The notes beneath the pieces were generated by a model, which was given only the letters and a program-made list of their open reading frames with translations, was not told where the DNA came from and did no database searches. The position numbers and the translations under genes were made by a program. Below, in pieces: positions 36,476 through 46,065 of a stretch of DNA of 64,000 nucleotides. Origin of the DNA: CAVPMN01 sp963706425 (GTDB lineage: Bacteria > Actinomycetota > Acidimicrobiia > Acidimicrobiales > Acidimicrobilacustridaceae). Location of the stretch: contig CAVPMN010000020.1 in assembly GCA_963706425.1 (NCBI GenBank), positions 1,054,001-1,118,000 of the forward strand, read 5' to 3'. How positions within the stretch are numbered: the stretch's first letter is position 1; each line of letters begins with the position of its first letter.

Positions 36476-36963
36476 GCATCGAAGAAGAGATCCACGCCAT
36501 GCGCGTGCTCCTCGACCGCCAGCAGATCCACGACCTGCTCCTCCAGTACTTCTGCAACGTCGACCGGCGCCGGTTCGAGCCGGTGAAGGCCGTGTTCGTG
36601 CCGGGTGCGGCGCTCGACTACTCGGCCCTCATGCCGATCGGCGACGCCGTGCCGGCCGAGGAGGTGGTCGACCGGATCGAGGAGGCCATCGGCATCTACG
36701 AGGTCACCGTGCACGAGATGGGCAACCACCAGTGCGAGGTGATGGGCGACAAGGCCGAGAGCGAGACGTGGGTGACCGCCCATCACGTCTACGCCGATCC
36801 CGAACGCCAGGGCGGGCGCCTGCCGCTGGCCGGTCTGCGCTATCAGGACTGGTGGGTGCGCACGCCCGACGGCTGGCGCATCGAGGCCCGGCGAGCCTTC
36901 ACCGACTGGCGCGGCTGGCTCGAACGCCGCGAGCCCACCTACGTCGGCGGCGTGCACCAGTAG
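36472..36963 (+). CDS. SnoaL-like (NTF2-fold) protein
   Basis: Intact, 163 residues. The NTF2-like pattern is clear: an N-terminal helix with LLDRQQIHDLLLQYFCNVDRRR, a conserved Asp/Tyr strand (AALDYSALMP), HEMGNHQCEVMGDKAESETWVTAHHVY and the final GLRYQDWWVRTPDGWRIEARR. Relatives act as small-molecule isomerases, hydratases or dehydratases, and several occur in steroid gene clusters. Translation is coupled to the upstream GNAT gene. Confidence 0.85.
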   Translation: MSIEEEIHAMRVLLDRQQIHDLLLQYFCNVDRRRFEPVKAVFVPGAALDYSALMPIGDAVPAEEVVDRIEEAIGIYEVTVHEMGNHQCEVMGDKAESETWVTAHHVYADPERQGGRLPLAGLRYQDWWVRTPDGWRIEARRAFTDWRGWLERREPTYVGGVHQ

Positions 36964-37138
36964 CCCACCCTCAGCCGAAGCTGTCGCGTATCCCGGGTCC
37001 AGGGCCCCGGATCACGCGACCGGTTCGCCACGGCGGGAGCGTCAGCCGGCCGGCCGTGAGCCGACGCGGGGTCTCGACCGGGCGAGATCCGCTGGTGGGA
37101 TACGTTCAACCCCTGACGGACGACCAGGAGGCGACACC

Positions 37139-37732
37139 ATGCTGAAGACCCACCGACGGCTGGGGGCGGTGCTGGCCGGTTCCACGACCCTGGCGGTGCT
37201 GCTCCAGGCCAGCCCGGCCGGGGCCCACACGGGCCACGGCGCCGAGGGCTTCTCGAGTGGCCTCACCCATCCGCTGCTCGGTGTCGACCATCTCGTCGCC
37301 ATGATCGCCGTCGGTGTGCTCGCAGTGATGATCTCTCGCCGGTGGTTGGCGCCGATCGCCTTCCTCGGCGGCATGGCCGCGGGCGGCGCGCTCGCGTTGG
37401 CTGGGGTCGAGCTGCCCTTCGTCGAGACGCTCATCATCCTGTCGGTGTTCGCGCTGGGCGCGGCCGTCATCGCCGGGCGAGCGACCTGGTGGATGCCTGC
37501 GGTGATCCTCGTCGGCATCGCCGGCTTCTTCCACGGGCACGCCCACGGCGTCGAAGCACCCACCAGCGCCAACGCAGCCGCCTACGTGGTCGCTTTCCTG
37601 CTCGCCACCGCGGCCTTGCACGCCATCGGTGTGGGCGCCGGCGCAGCGATCGACAGTCGCCCCCGGGCCCGCGCCGCGTTCGGCACCGCCGTCATCGGCG
37701 CCGGTCTCGGCGTCGCCCTCGGCGTCGTGTAA
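37139..37732 (+). CDS. hupE: HupE/UreJ family permease
   Basis: Intact, 197 residues. A signal peptide ending near PAGAHTGHG is followed by the family signature GLTHPLLGVDHLVAMIAVG and, in a later membrane segment, GFFHGHAHGVE. About six membrane segments are visible. HupE/UreJ proteins move nickel or cobalt, using the histidines of these motifs. An AGGAGG site precedes the ATG. No hydrogenase or urease genes are nearby, so it is probably a stand-alone metal permease. It is convergent with ipdC across a hairpin. Confidence 0.88.
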   Translation: MLKTHRRLGAVLAGSTTLAVLLQASPAGAHTGHGAEGFSSGLTHPLLGVDHLVAMIAVGVLAVMISRRWLAPIAFLGGMAAGGALALAGVELPFVETLIILSVFALGAAVIAGRATWWMPAVILVGIAGFFHGHAHGVEAPTSANAAAYVVAFLLATAALHAIGVGAGAAIDSRPRARAAFGTAVIGAGLGVALGVV

Positions 37733-37750
37733 CGCCGGCCACCCACTGCC

Positions 37751-37798
37751 TTCTGGCTGGTCGATCCTGCACCCTGGTGCGGGTTTGACCAGCCAGAA
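37751..37798. terminator. Long hairpin between convergent genes
   Basis: The arms are TTCTGGCTGGTC and GACCAGCCAGAA, with an inner CCTGCACC/GGTGCGGG stem around CT. It lies midway between the hupE and ipdC stop codons and has no T-run. It is probably a bidirectional transcription end. Confidence 0.6.
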
Positions 37799-37811
37799 CG
37801 TTCGAGGACGG

Positions 37812-38870
37812 TCAGCCCGACAGGCGCTTCAGGGCGGCCTCGGCCTCGGCGATGATGCGGGCCATCAGCTCGGCGACGGTGGGCAGGTCGTCGATGACGC
37901 CGATGCCCTGACCGGTCGGCAGGATGCCCACCTCGGGGCGGCCGTCGACCATGCTCGCCTTGATGAGCATCGGCGCGTTGGCGGCCATCGCCAGCTGGCT
38001 CCACGTGATGTCCTGGTTGCGCTTCATGGCCAGCCCCTCACGGGCCAGGTCGCCATACGACGTGCCGGTGAGCTTGCGGAACGCCAACGCGTTGCGCAAC
38101 GCCTTGGGGAACCGGGTGAGCACCGACGAGCGCTCGAGCTCGTCGACCAGCTCGGTGCGGATCACCCGCTGGGGATAGCCGTCGATCGCCTTGGTGACCA
38201 CCGTGTCGTTCACCGAGTGGCCGAGGTAGATCTCCTTGGTCACGTCGGGCACGGTCGAGTCGCGGGTCAACAAGAAGCGGGTGCCCATCGCCACGCCCGA
38301 CGCGCCCCACGCCAGCGCCGCCACCAGGCCGCGACCATCGGTGAAGCCGCCCGCGCCGAGCACGGGGATGTCGACGGTGTCGACCACCTGCGGCAACAGC
38401 AGCGACGTGGGCACCGACCCGGTGTGCCCGCCGCCCTCGGCTCCTTGGGCGATGACGGCGTCGACGCCCCACTCGGCCACCTTCTCGGCATGACGCCGGG
38501 CGCCGATGGTGGGCATGGTGACGATGCCCTCGTCTTTCAGCCGCTTGATCGTCTCGCGGTTGGGCGCCTGCGCGAACGACGCCACCCGCACGCCTTCCCG
38601 CACCAGCAGGCCGAGGCGGTCGCCGATGTCGGGCTGATCGGCCCGCAGGTTCACGCCGAACGGCCGATCGGTGCGCTCCTTCACCTCGTGGATGGCGGTG
38701 CGCAGCTCGGCCAACGTCATGGTCGCCGAGGCGATGATGCCGAGCCCGCCGGCCGCACTGGTGGCCGCGGTCAGCCGGGCGCCGGCCACCCATCCCATCC
38801 CCGTCTGCACGATCGGGTACTGCACCCCGAACAGGTCGCACACGCGCGTGTGCAACGCAGGATGGGTCAA
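37812..38870 (-). CDS. ipdC: IpdC, flavin-dependent oxidoreductase of the nitronate-monooxygenase family
   Basis: Intact, 352 residues. From memory it matches mycobacterial IpdC (Rv3553): QTGMGWVAGARLTAATSAAG, GLGIIASATMTLAELRTAI, RPFGVNLRAD, QGAEGGGHTG, GAGGFTDGRGLVAALAWGA, GTRFLLTRDSTVPD and TWSQLAMAANAPMLIKASMVDG. It binds FMN in a TIM barrel and performs a redox step on the bicyclic CoA thioester in HIP catabolism. The start is a TTG overlapping the ipdB stop (TTGA). It is the last gene of echA20-ipdA-ipdB-ipdC, the same order as Rv3550-Rv3553. Confidence 0.92.
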   Translation of the reverse strand: MTHPALHTRVCDLFGVQYPIVQTGMGWVAGARLTAATSAAGGLGIIASATMTLAELRTAIHEVKERTDRPFGVNLRADQPDIGDRLGLLVREGVRVASFAQAPNRETIKRLKDEGIVTMPTIGARRHAEKVAEWGVDAVIAQGAEGGGHTGSVPTSLLLPQVVDTVDIPVLGAGGFTDGRGLVAALAWGASGVAMGTRFLLTRDSTVPDVTKEIYLGHSVNDTVVTKAIDGYPQRVIRTELVDELERSSVLTRFPKALRNALAFRKLTGTSYGDLAREGLAMKRNQDITWSQLAMAANAPMLIKASMVDGRPEVGILPTGQGIGVIDDLPTVAELMARIIAEAEAALKRLSG

Positions 38871-39673
38871 GGCTTCACCTCGGTCTTGCGCAGGTCGTTC
38901 GGGTCGATGATCTCGCGGATGAGGCGCAACTCCTCGTCGGTGGGCTGGCGGGTCTCGTCGACGTCGGCGGGGATGACCAGCTCGAAGCCGGTGGCCTCGA
39001 CGATCTGCTCGACGGTGACGCCAGGATGCCCCGAACGCAGCCGCATGCGATGGTCGGGCGTCTCGAAGTCGAAGACTCCGAGGTTCGACACGACCCGCCT
39101 GATCTCGTGGAACCGCGACGCCACCGGGCCGAGGGCCGCCGCCCGGTCGTAGCCCACCCCACTCACCACGTCGACGTGCTCGACGAACGACTTGGGCGTG
39201 TGGTTGGGCACCCAGTAGCTCGTGGTGTGGTTGATGGTGTTGCCCGGCGCACCACGGAACCCGAGCAGCTGCGCCTTGGGCTTGTGCCAGTCGCCGATGC
39301 AGGCGATGTTCTGGTTGCCGAACCGGTCGACCTGGCTGGCGCCCATCATCACGTGGCGCTTGCCGTTCCAGAGCACGCTGAACATCTGCGGATAGGGGTT
39401 CCAGCTCTCGACCACCGCGTCGATCTCGAGGTGCCCGTCGGCGTTGCGATAGGGGTTGGCGCCGGGCGGCAGCACCGACGAGGTGAACGTGGCGAAGCCG
39501 TCGGTCATCACGAGCGCCGGCTCGAAGGTCTCACGTGCCAGCCGGCCGCCGATCATCGGGATGAGGCCGATCGGGTTGCACAGCCGCTCGCCGTCGCCTC
39601 GGAAGCACTCGGCCACCGCCACCACGCAGATCTCGTCGCGGGTGGCGCTGTTCGTCGCAGTCGTCGAGCTCAT
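38867..39673 (-). CDS. ipdB: IpdB, beta subunit of the C-ring-opening CoA-transferase-like hydrolase
   Basis: Intact, 268 residues, family I CoA-transferase beta-subunit fold. Visible segments include ICVVAVAECFRGDGE, NPIGLIPMIGGRLAR, KRHVMMGASQVDRFGNQNIA, RGAPGNTINHTTSYWVPNH and the C-terminal FDFETPDHRMRLRSGHPG. With IpdA it forms the enzyme that hydrolytically opens steroid ring C on a CoA thioester in mycobacteria and rhodococci. The ATG overlaps the ipdA stop and its own stop overlaps the ipdC TTG, giving tightly coupled translation. Confidence 0.92.
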   Translation of the reverse strand: MSSTTATNSATRDEICVVAVAECFRGDGERLCNPIGLIPMIGGRLARETFEPALVMTDGFATFTSSVLPPGANPYRNADGHLEIDAVVESWNPYPQMFSVLWNGKRHVMMGASQVDRFGNQNIACIGDWHKPKAQLLGFRGAPGNTINHTTSYWVPNHTPKSFVEHVDVVSGVGYDRAAALGPVASRFHEIRRVVSNLGVFDFETPDHRMRLRSGHPGVTVEQIVEATGFELVIPADVDETRQPTDEELRLIREIIDPNDLRKTEVKP

Positions 39674-40554
39674 CACGCGTCCTTCCTGGCCGCGACCGCG
39701 GCCTGGTAGTCGGCCTCGGTCTCGAGGTCGAGCCACGATGCCTTGAACGCCTCCCACAACTCGGGCGACGACGCCGTGGCCGCGTACTCCTTCTGGAAGG
39801 CCTCGTCGCGTCCGTAGTCGGGCGGGCACTCCGTGAAGTGGGCGCCGTTCGGTGCCTCGATCACGCCGTCGGTCATCAGCCGGCTGATGCGCTGGGTGTG
39901 GAACGAGCCGAACCGGCCGAAGTCCTCGGTGGGCACGATCTGCTCGCACGACATGAACGTCTGCTTGGCGGCCATGGCGAACCAGTCGTCCATGTAGAGG
40001 TCGGGCCCGAGGAACTGGCCGTTGCCGCCCTGGTCGGCCCGGTTCATGTGGATGAGCGCCACGTCGAGCTCGAGCGCCGGCATCGCCACCAGCTCCTCGC
40101 CGTCGCCGCCGTCGGGGCCGGGATAGGGCGAGCGCACCGTGCGGATGTCGGGCATCACGGTGAGCAGGTCCGAACCGAGGCCGGCCCGGGTGGGCAGGAA
40201 CGGCACCCGCCACGCGGCGGCCTGCAGGCCGAGCAGCAACATGCCCTCGTCGAGCTCCATCGCCTCGACCGCGCCGGTCTGGCGAGCGGTGCGGAAGTGC
40301 GGCTCGAGGGCGATCGAGTCGAGCGAGACGAACCCGTAGACCGCCTTGCGCACCTTGCCGGCCGCACACAGCAGCCCGACGTCGGGGCCGCCGTAGCTCA
40401 CCACCGTGAGGTCCTTCAGCGGCGAGCGCAGGATGGCCCGCACCAGCGACATGGGCTTGCGACGCGAGCCCCACCCACCGATGCCGATGGTCATGCCGTC
40501 GCGCAGCTCGGCCACCACGTCGTCCTCGGTCACGCGCTTGTCGGGAATGGCCAT
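39673..40554 (-). CDS. ipdA: IpdA, alpha subunit of the C-ring-opening CoA-transferase-like hydrolase
   Basis: Intact, 293 residues. It closely follows mycobacterial IpdA (Rv3551): DGMTIGIGGWGSRRKPMS, LVRAILRSPLKDLTVVSYGG, GPDVGLLCAAGKVRKAVYGF, LDEGMLLLGLQAAAWRVPFL, RAGLGSDLL and the late EAPNGAHFTECPPDYGRDEA. The GxGG motif near residue 25 is the CoA-transferase alpha-subunit hallmark. Its partner IpdB is encoded next with overlapping codons. It lies 36 bases after echA20 in the same operon. Confidence 0.93.
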   Translation of the reverse strand: MAIPDKRVTEDDVVAELRDGMTIGIGGWGSRRKPMSLVRAILRSPLKDLTVVSYGGPDVGLLCAAGKVRKAVYGFVSLDSIALEPHFRTARQTGAVEAMELDEGMLLLGLQAAAWRVPFLPTRAGLGSDLLTVMPDIRTVRSPYPGPDGGDGEELVAMPALELDVALIHMNRADQGGNGQFLGPDLYMDDWFAMAAKQTFMSCEQIVPTEDFGRFGSFHTQRISRLMTDGVIEAPNGAHFTECPPDYGRDEAFQKEYAATASSPELWEAFKASWLDLETEADYQAAVAARKDA

Positions 40555-40590
40555 GTGCAGGTTCCTCGCTGCCCTTCTCTGCGACGATCG

Positions 40591-41351
<761 letters not shown>

Positions 41352-41372
41352 GACCCGCTCCCCCACTCGTTT

Positions 41373-41387
41373 CTGATGGGTCGTCAG
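41373..41387. promoter_or_regulatory. CTGAYG-N3-CGTCAG operator, copy 6
   Basis: CTGATGGGTCGTCAG lies 21 bases upstream of echA20 and about 110 bases from the divergent SDR gene. Confidence 0.75.
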
Positions 41388-41498
41388 CTTCCGTGTGGCA
41401 AGGTAGGCCATCGTCCCCCGCGGTGCGAATCCCGGTGACGACGCGACCGCGACTCGACCTCGGCCCGTTCGCGGCACGAAGCGGAAAGGAAGCCTGCC

Positions 41499-42291
41499 AT
41501 GCCCGACGCGATCTCGACCGGTCTCGACCTCACCGGATCGGTGGTGATCGTCACCGGCGGCACCAAGGGCGTGGGCCGCGGCATCGCGATGCGCTTCCTG
41601 CAGGCGGGGGCCGACGTGGTGGTGACGGCCCGCAACGAACCCGACACCGAGGTGGCCCTCGACGGTCGCACCGCCGCGTTCACGGCCGCCGACGTGCGCG
41701 ATCCCGACCAGGCCCGACGCCGTGGTCGACTTCGCGGTGACGACGTTCGGCCGACTCGACGCCGTGGTCAACAACGCGGGCGGATCCCCACCCGCCGACG
41801 CAGCCAGTGCGTCACCGCGGTTCAGCGAGTCGATCATCCGCCTCAACCTGCTCGCCCCCCTTCACCTGGCCCAGGCGGCCAACACGGTGATGCAGGAGCA
41901 GGAGTCGGGCGGCTCGATCGTCAACATCGCCAGCGTGAGCGGCACCCGGCCGTCGCCGGGCACCGCGGCCTACGGCGCGGCCAAGGCCGGGCTGCTCAGC
42001 CTCACCACCAGCCTCGCCATGGAGTGGGCGCCGAAGGTGCGGGTCAACGCCGTCACCCCCGGCTACATCGAAACCGAGCAGTCACACCTGCACTACGGCG
42101 ACGAGGCCGGCGTGGCCGCGGTGGCGGCCACCATCCCGATGGGTCGCATGGGCACGCCCGGCGACATCGGCGACGCTTGTCTGTTCCTGGTCTCGCCGCT
42201 CGCCGGCTACGTCACCGGCGCCAACCTGGCCGTGCACGGCGGCGGCGAACCTCCGCCGTTCCTGTCGGCGGCCCGGTCCGGCGGCGCCTGA
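41499..42291 (+). CDS. SDR oxidoreductase (Rv3549c position), one frameshift
   Basis: About 263 residues. The first part has VVIVTGGTKGVGRGIA and TARNEPD; after an extra C near 41715 the rest has FGRLDAVVNNAGGSPP, IVNIASVSGTRP, YGAAKAGLLSL and the terminal ANLAVHGGGEPP. These are the TGxxxGxG, NNAG, Ser and YxxxK motifs of classical SDRs. Its position divergent from echA20 is the same as that of Rv3549c in mycobacteria, so a role in C/D-ring catabolism is likely although the step is not known. Confidence 0.85.
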
Positions 42292-42351
42292 GCCCGGCAT
42301 CGCCCGTCGCTCGCCTCCCCTCGCGAGGCGAGGCGCGGGTAGACAGGGCAG

Positions 42352-43387
42352 GTGCCGATCGCCGGGCGCGTCTATCGCGACCTCCGCACCGCCTTCGAGC
42401 GGGGTGACTACGACGAGGTCCTCAGCAGCGGGCGCCAACGGGTGGCGACGCTCGATGCCGACCCGGGCCAGCGCGACTACGCACCTGCGGCGCTGTTGAT
42501 CGTGGGTGCCGCCCTCACCGAACGCGAGCGCTACGTCGAGGCCATCCCCTGGCTCGAACAAGGCCTCTCCAGATTGGCGGGCACCGCGTCCGACCGTGAG
42601 CTCTCGGGCGGCCACTGGCACCATCGCCTGCTGGCCGACCTCTACCTGTTGACCGGCCGTTGGGACGACGCCCGGCGCTACCTCGACTGGTTGGCCCGCC
42701 CCGGCCAGCCGCTCGACAGCCGCCTGGCCGCCACTCGCGGCCTGGCCGGCCTGGCCGCGGCCCGCGGTCGGTTCGACGATGCCCATCTGCTCCTCAACAC
42801 GGCGACCGATCTCGCCAGCCGCACGCAGAGCACGCAGCTCGCGGCGATGGTGACGGCCGACCGGGCCGTCGTCATCTCGGCCCAGGGTCGGCTGCACGAA
42901 GCCGTGCGCTTCGCCGACGACGTGGCGCCGTCGTTGTCGGCCCGCAGCCGTGGGCCGACCCAGCAGTGGGCCAACGCGCAAGCCGCCGCCCTCTTGACCA
43001 CGCTGGCCCGCCGGTTGGCCGAGGGTGGCGACCCCATGACCGCGCAGCGCTATCTCATCGAGGTGGCCGGAACCGGTGGCCGCCACCGGCCGCAGCTATT
43101 GGGACGCGCATCTCGATCTGGCACGGGGCGTCGTCAGTCGCGAGGGCGGCGAGCCCCTCGAGGCCGAGGCCGTCACGCTGCGCGCCCTGTCGGAGTTCAA
43201 CCGGCTCGGCACCACGCCGGCGGCCGCCCAGGCCCGCCTCGACGAGGCCAAGCTCGCCGAGGCGCTGGGCTATCGGCTCTCGGCGCTCGAGCTCTACCGG
43301 CGGGCGGTCGTCGAGCTCGGCGCGCTGGGCCTGCCGCGCGAGACCGTCGACGCCCAGCGACACCTGGCCTCGCGCTCGGCGGTCTGA
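42352..43387 (+). CDS. TPR-like repeat protein, one frameshift
   Basis: About 345 residues made almost entirely of paired helices, with tetratricopeptide-like units: YAPAALLIVGAALTERERYV, WHHRLLADLYLLTGRWDDA, TRGLAGLAAARGRFDDAHLL, DRAVVISAQGRLHEAVRFAD and, after a frame change near 43070, SYWDAHLDLARGVVSREGGE and KLAEALGYRLSALELYRRAV. There is no catalytic or DNA-binding motif, so a scaffold role is likely. The start is a GTG. It stands between the SDR and the DUF35-Ltp unit; whether it belongs to the pathway is unclear. Confidence 0.65.
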
Positions 43388-43410
43388 GCCGGCGTCCAGC
43401 GACCCGACAG

Positions 43411-43425
43411 CTGACGAGTCGTCAG
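43411..43425. promoter_or_regulatory. CTGAYG-N3-CGTCAG operator, copy 7
   Basis: CTGACGAGTCGTCAG, one of the most symmetric copies, lies 29 bases upstream of the DUF35 gene start. Confidence 0.75.
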
Positions 43426-43454
43426 AAAAGGGCCGCTCGACTACGGTTTGGCGG

Positions 43455-43915
43455 GTGAGCGCCAAAACACGACTGCCCGCGATCGAGGGTTGGTTCACCA
43501 CCGATCCGGACCACCCTGCCCTCCTCGGCACCCGCTGCACCTCGTGCGGGAGCTTCTTCTTCCCCCGCGAGAGCACGTTCTGTCGCAACCCCGACTGCGT
43601 GGGCCGCGAGTTCGACGACGTCGAGCTCAGCCGCCGGGGCACGGTGTGGTCGTTCACGAACACGTGCTACCAACCGCCGCCGCCCTACGTGCCCACCACC
43701 GACCCGTTCGAGCCGTTCACGCTCGCCGCGGTCGAGCTGTCGGAGGAGAAGATGGTCGTGCTGGGCCAGATGGTGTCGGCGTGAGCGTCGACGACCTGTC
43801 CGCCGGCATGGAGGTCGAGCTGGTGCTCGACACGCTCTACGAAGACGACGACAACGAGTACGTCGTGTGGAAGTGGCAGCCCGTTCCCTCAAGCGGCGGA
43901 GGTGAGTTGACATGA
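43455..43915 (+). CDS. DUF35 zinc-ribbon/OB-fold partner of a steroid aldolase, one frameshift
   Basis: About 153 residues. A zinc ribbon with C-x2-C and C-x4-C pairs (GTRCTSCGSFFF, then TFCRNPDC) precedes an OB fold (GTVWSFTNTCYQPPPPYVP, then KMVVLGQMV). One missing base near 43778 interrupts it; the following frame supplies SVDDLSAGMEVELVLDTLYE and EYVVWKWQP. Proteins of this kind (Rv3521 type, or the DUF35 domain of ChsH2) bind and activate Ltp aldolases that cleave steroid side chains. Its stop overlaps the ATG of the Ltp gene (ATGA). The start is the GTG after the operator. Confidence 0.82.
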
Positions 43916-45099
43916 GCCACGACGTCGCCGTCCTCGGCGTGGGCATGCACCCGTGGGGCAAGTGGGGCCGCAACTTCGTCGAGTACGGCATCGAGGCCAC
44001 CCAGGCCGCGCTGGCCGACGCCGGGCTCACGTGGAACGACATCCAGTACGTCGCCGGGGCCGACACCATCCGCAACGGCTACCCGGGCTACATCGCCGGC
44101 GCCACCTTCAGCCAGGCTCTCGGCTGGAAGGGCAACCGGGTGGCCAGCTGCTACGCCGCGTGCGCGTCGGGCGCGCAGGCACTCAACATCGCCCGCGCCC
44201 AGATCCTCGCCGGCTTCTGCGACGTGGCCCTCGTCGTCGGCGCCGACACCACCCCGAAGGGCTTCTTCGCCCCGGTGGGCGGCGACCGACCCGACGATCC
44301 CGACTGGCTGCGCTTCCGCCTGCTCGGCGCCACCAACCCCGCGTACTTCGCGCTCTACGCCCGCCGGCGCATGGAGATGTTCGGCGCCACCCGGGAGGAC
44401 TTCGCCCGGGTCAAGGTGAAGAACGCCCGCCACGGCCTGGCCAACCCCAACGCGCGCTACCGCAAGGAGGTCACGGTCGACGAGGTGATGAGCTCGCCCA
44501 CCGTGGCCGATCCGCTGCGACTGCTCGACATCTGCGCCACCAGCGACGGCGCCGCGGCCCTGGTGCTCACCAGCATGGACTTCGCTCGCAAGCACACCAC
44601 CAACCCGGTCACCGTCGCCGGCATCTCCACGGTCACGCCCACGTTCCCGCAGACCATCATCGAGATGCCCAACTTCGCCACCGACTCCGCGGCCGCCGTC
44701 GCCCTGCCCGAGCGCACCTTCCGCGACAGCATCGCCCACGCCGCCTACGAGGAGGCCGGCCTCAGCCCCGACGACGTCGACCTGGCCGAGGTCTACGACC
44801 TGTCGACGGCTCTCGAGCTCGACTGGTACGAGAACATCGGGCTGTGCAAGGAAGGCGAGGCCGAGCGCCTGTTGAACGACGGCGACACCACCATCGGCGG
44901 CCGGGTGCCGGTCAACCCGAGCGGCGGGCTGGCCAGCTTCGGCGAGGCCATCCCCGCCCAGGCCATCGCGCAGGTGTGCGAGATCACCTGGCAGCTGCGA
45001 GGCGAGGCCAAGGGCCGCCAGGTCGAGGGCGCCCAGGTGGGCATCACCGTCAACCAGGGCCTGTTCGGTCACGGCTCGTCGGTCGTCCTCAAGCGCTGA
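43912..45099 (+). CDS. Ltp-type thiolase-fold steroid aldolase (Ltp3/Ltp4-like)
   Basis: Intact, 395 residues, lipid-transfer/SCP-x thiolase family. Blocks include GVGMHPWGKWGRNFVEYG, YVAGADTIRNGYPGYIAG, VASCYAACASGAQALNIA (the thiolase-like cysteine region), DICATSDGAAALVLTS, DLAEVYDLSTALELDWYE, NPSGGLASFGEAIPAQ and TVNQGLFGHGSSVVLKR. Relatives Ltp2, Ltp3 and Ltp4 act as retro-aldolases on steroid side-chain CoA thioesters together with a DUF35 protein. Here that partner is encoded immediately upstream with overlapping codons. The exact substrate (cholesterol or bile-acid side chain) cannot be read from sequence. Confidence 0.85.
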   Translation: MSHDVAVLGVGMHPWGKWGRNFVEYGIEATQAALADAGLTWNDIQYVAGADTIRNGYPGYIAGATFSQALGWKGNRVASCYAACASGAQALNIARAQILAGFCDVALVVGADTTPKGFFAPVGGDRPDDPDWLRFRLLGATNPAYFALYARRRMEMFGATREDFARVKVKNARHGLANPNARYRKEVTVDEVMSSPTVADPLRLLDICATSDGAAALVLTSMDFARKHTTNPVTVAGISTVTPTFPQTIIEMPNFATDSAAAVALPERTFRDSIAHAAYEEAGLSPDDVDLAEVYDLSTALELDWYENIGLCKEGEAERLLNDGDTTIGGRVPVNPSGGLASFGEAIPAQAIAQVCEITWQLRGEAKGRQVEGAQVGITVNQGLFGHGSSVVLKR

Positions 45100-45100
45100 C

Positions 45101-45385
45101 GTGGCGCGAGACGGGTCCGCCTGGCACTGGCGAGGGTTTCTCCGGCCGGTGTGGCGCGACCCCATCTTCTGGTTCGCGGCGGTCGTGAGTCTCCTGCTGA
45201 TCGCGCTTCAGGTGGCGGTGATCATCGGGTGGCAGCCCGACGACGGGTGGTGGTGGGCGCGGTTCCTACTGCAGGCCGGCGCCACCGTGCTGATCGTGTT
45301 CTCGATCGTGGGCACGGGCGCGGGCATGGCCCGGGGCTGGGAGCGCGGCCTGGCCGAGAGTGCCGCTCGCCACCGCTCCCGCTGA
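45101..45385 (+). CDS. Small two-span membrane protein
   Basis: 94 residues with two hydrophobic segments (FWFAAVVSLLLIALQVAVII, then AGATVLIVFSIVGTGAGMA), a tryptophan-rich loop and a basic C-terminus. The GTG start follows the Ltp stop directly. I do not recognise it. It ends at the base before the convergent DUF7674-like gene's stop. No homologue is recalled, but the length, start position and membrane pattern support a real gene. Confidence 0.5.
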   Translation: MARDGSAWHWRGFLRPVWRDPIFWFAAVVSLLLIALQVAVIIGWQPDDGWWWARFLLQAGATVLIVFSIVGTGAGMARGWERGLAESAARHRSR

Positions 45386-46034
45386 TCAGCGGCCGAGCCA
45401 GCCGGCGATGGCCAGCAGCACCACGAGCACCACGACGCCGGTGAGCCACCAGCGCATCACGAGCCGTTGACGGGCGCGATAACGCGCCACCACACGCTGC
45501 TCCTGCTTCAACACGTCGCCGGTGCTCACCAAGCGGCCGTCGGGCAGCGCCCGGGTGTTGGCCCGGAAGTAGAGCCGGAGATCGGGCTCGGAGACCTGCT
45601 CGTACTCGTCCTCGGTCGGCCCGCTCGACGACGCGTGCACCCCCGCTTGCGCCCACAGCTCGTCGAGGCGCAGCCACACCTCGCGGGCCTGCGTGGCCGA
45701 GGAGCGCCTCGATCTGAGCGCCGGTGACCGGCACGTCGCGGTGCGAGACGATGTTCTGCAGTCCCTCGATGAGCCCCAGCTCGATCAGCTCGATCGCCTG
45801 GTCGTCGCCGTCGTCGATCACCTGCTCGACGGCCGCGAACGTCGGTGGCAGCTCCGCGGTCGATCGGTGCTCGACCAGCGTCACCACGTGCTGGGCGAAC
45901 GCGGCGATGCGGATGAAGAAGTCGGGCTCGCCCTCGTCCTCGAAGGTGGCGTGGAACTGGTGCAGATGGTCGGCCGCCAGGAACGAGGGACACGACTCGA
46001 TGAGCAGGTCCATCGCCTCGTCCCGACGAATCAC
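45386..46034 (-). CDS. DUF7674-like protein with C-terminal membrane anchor, one frameshift
   Basis: About 215 residues. The N-terminal 110 residues (LLIESCPSFLAADHLHQFH, FFIRIAAFAQHVVTLVE, VIDDGDDQAIELIELGLIEG) fit the pattern of DUF7674. After a frame change near 45705 the remainder reads VWLRLDELWAQAG and ends with an anchor of about 20 hydrophobic residues (WWLTGVVVLVVLLAIAGWLG). That makes it a probable tail-anchored protein. The function is unknown. It lies between the Ltp unit and ipdF on the opposite strand. Confidence 0.6.
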
Positions 46035-46065
46035 CCGACCTCCTGTCAGGGTCGCTGGCCCCGCG

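Noticed and set aside
37042..37621. Minus-strand frames opposite hupE
   Set aside because: They are shadows without motifs; the plus-strand protein has the HupE signatures and a signal peptide.
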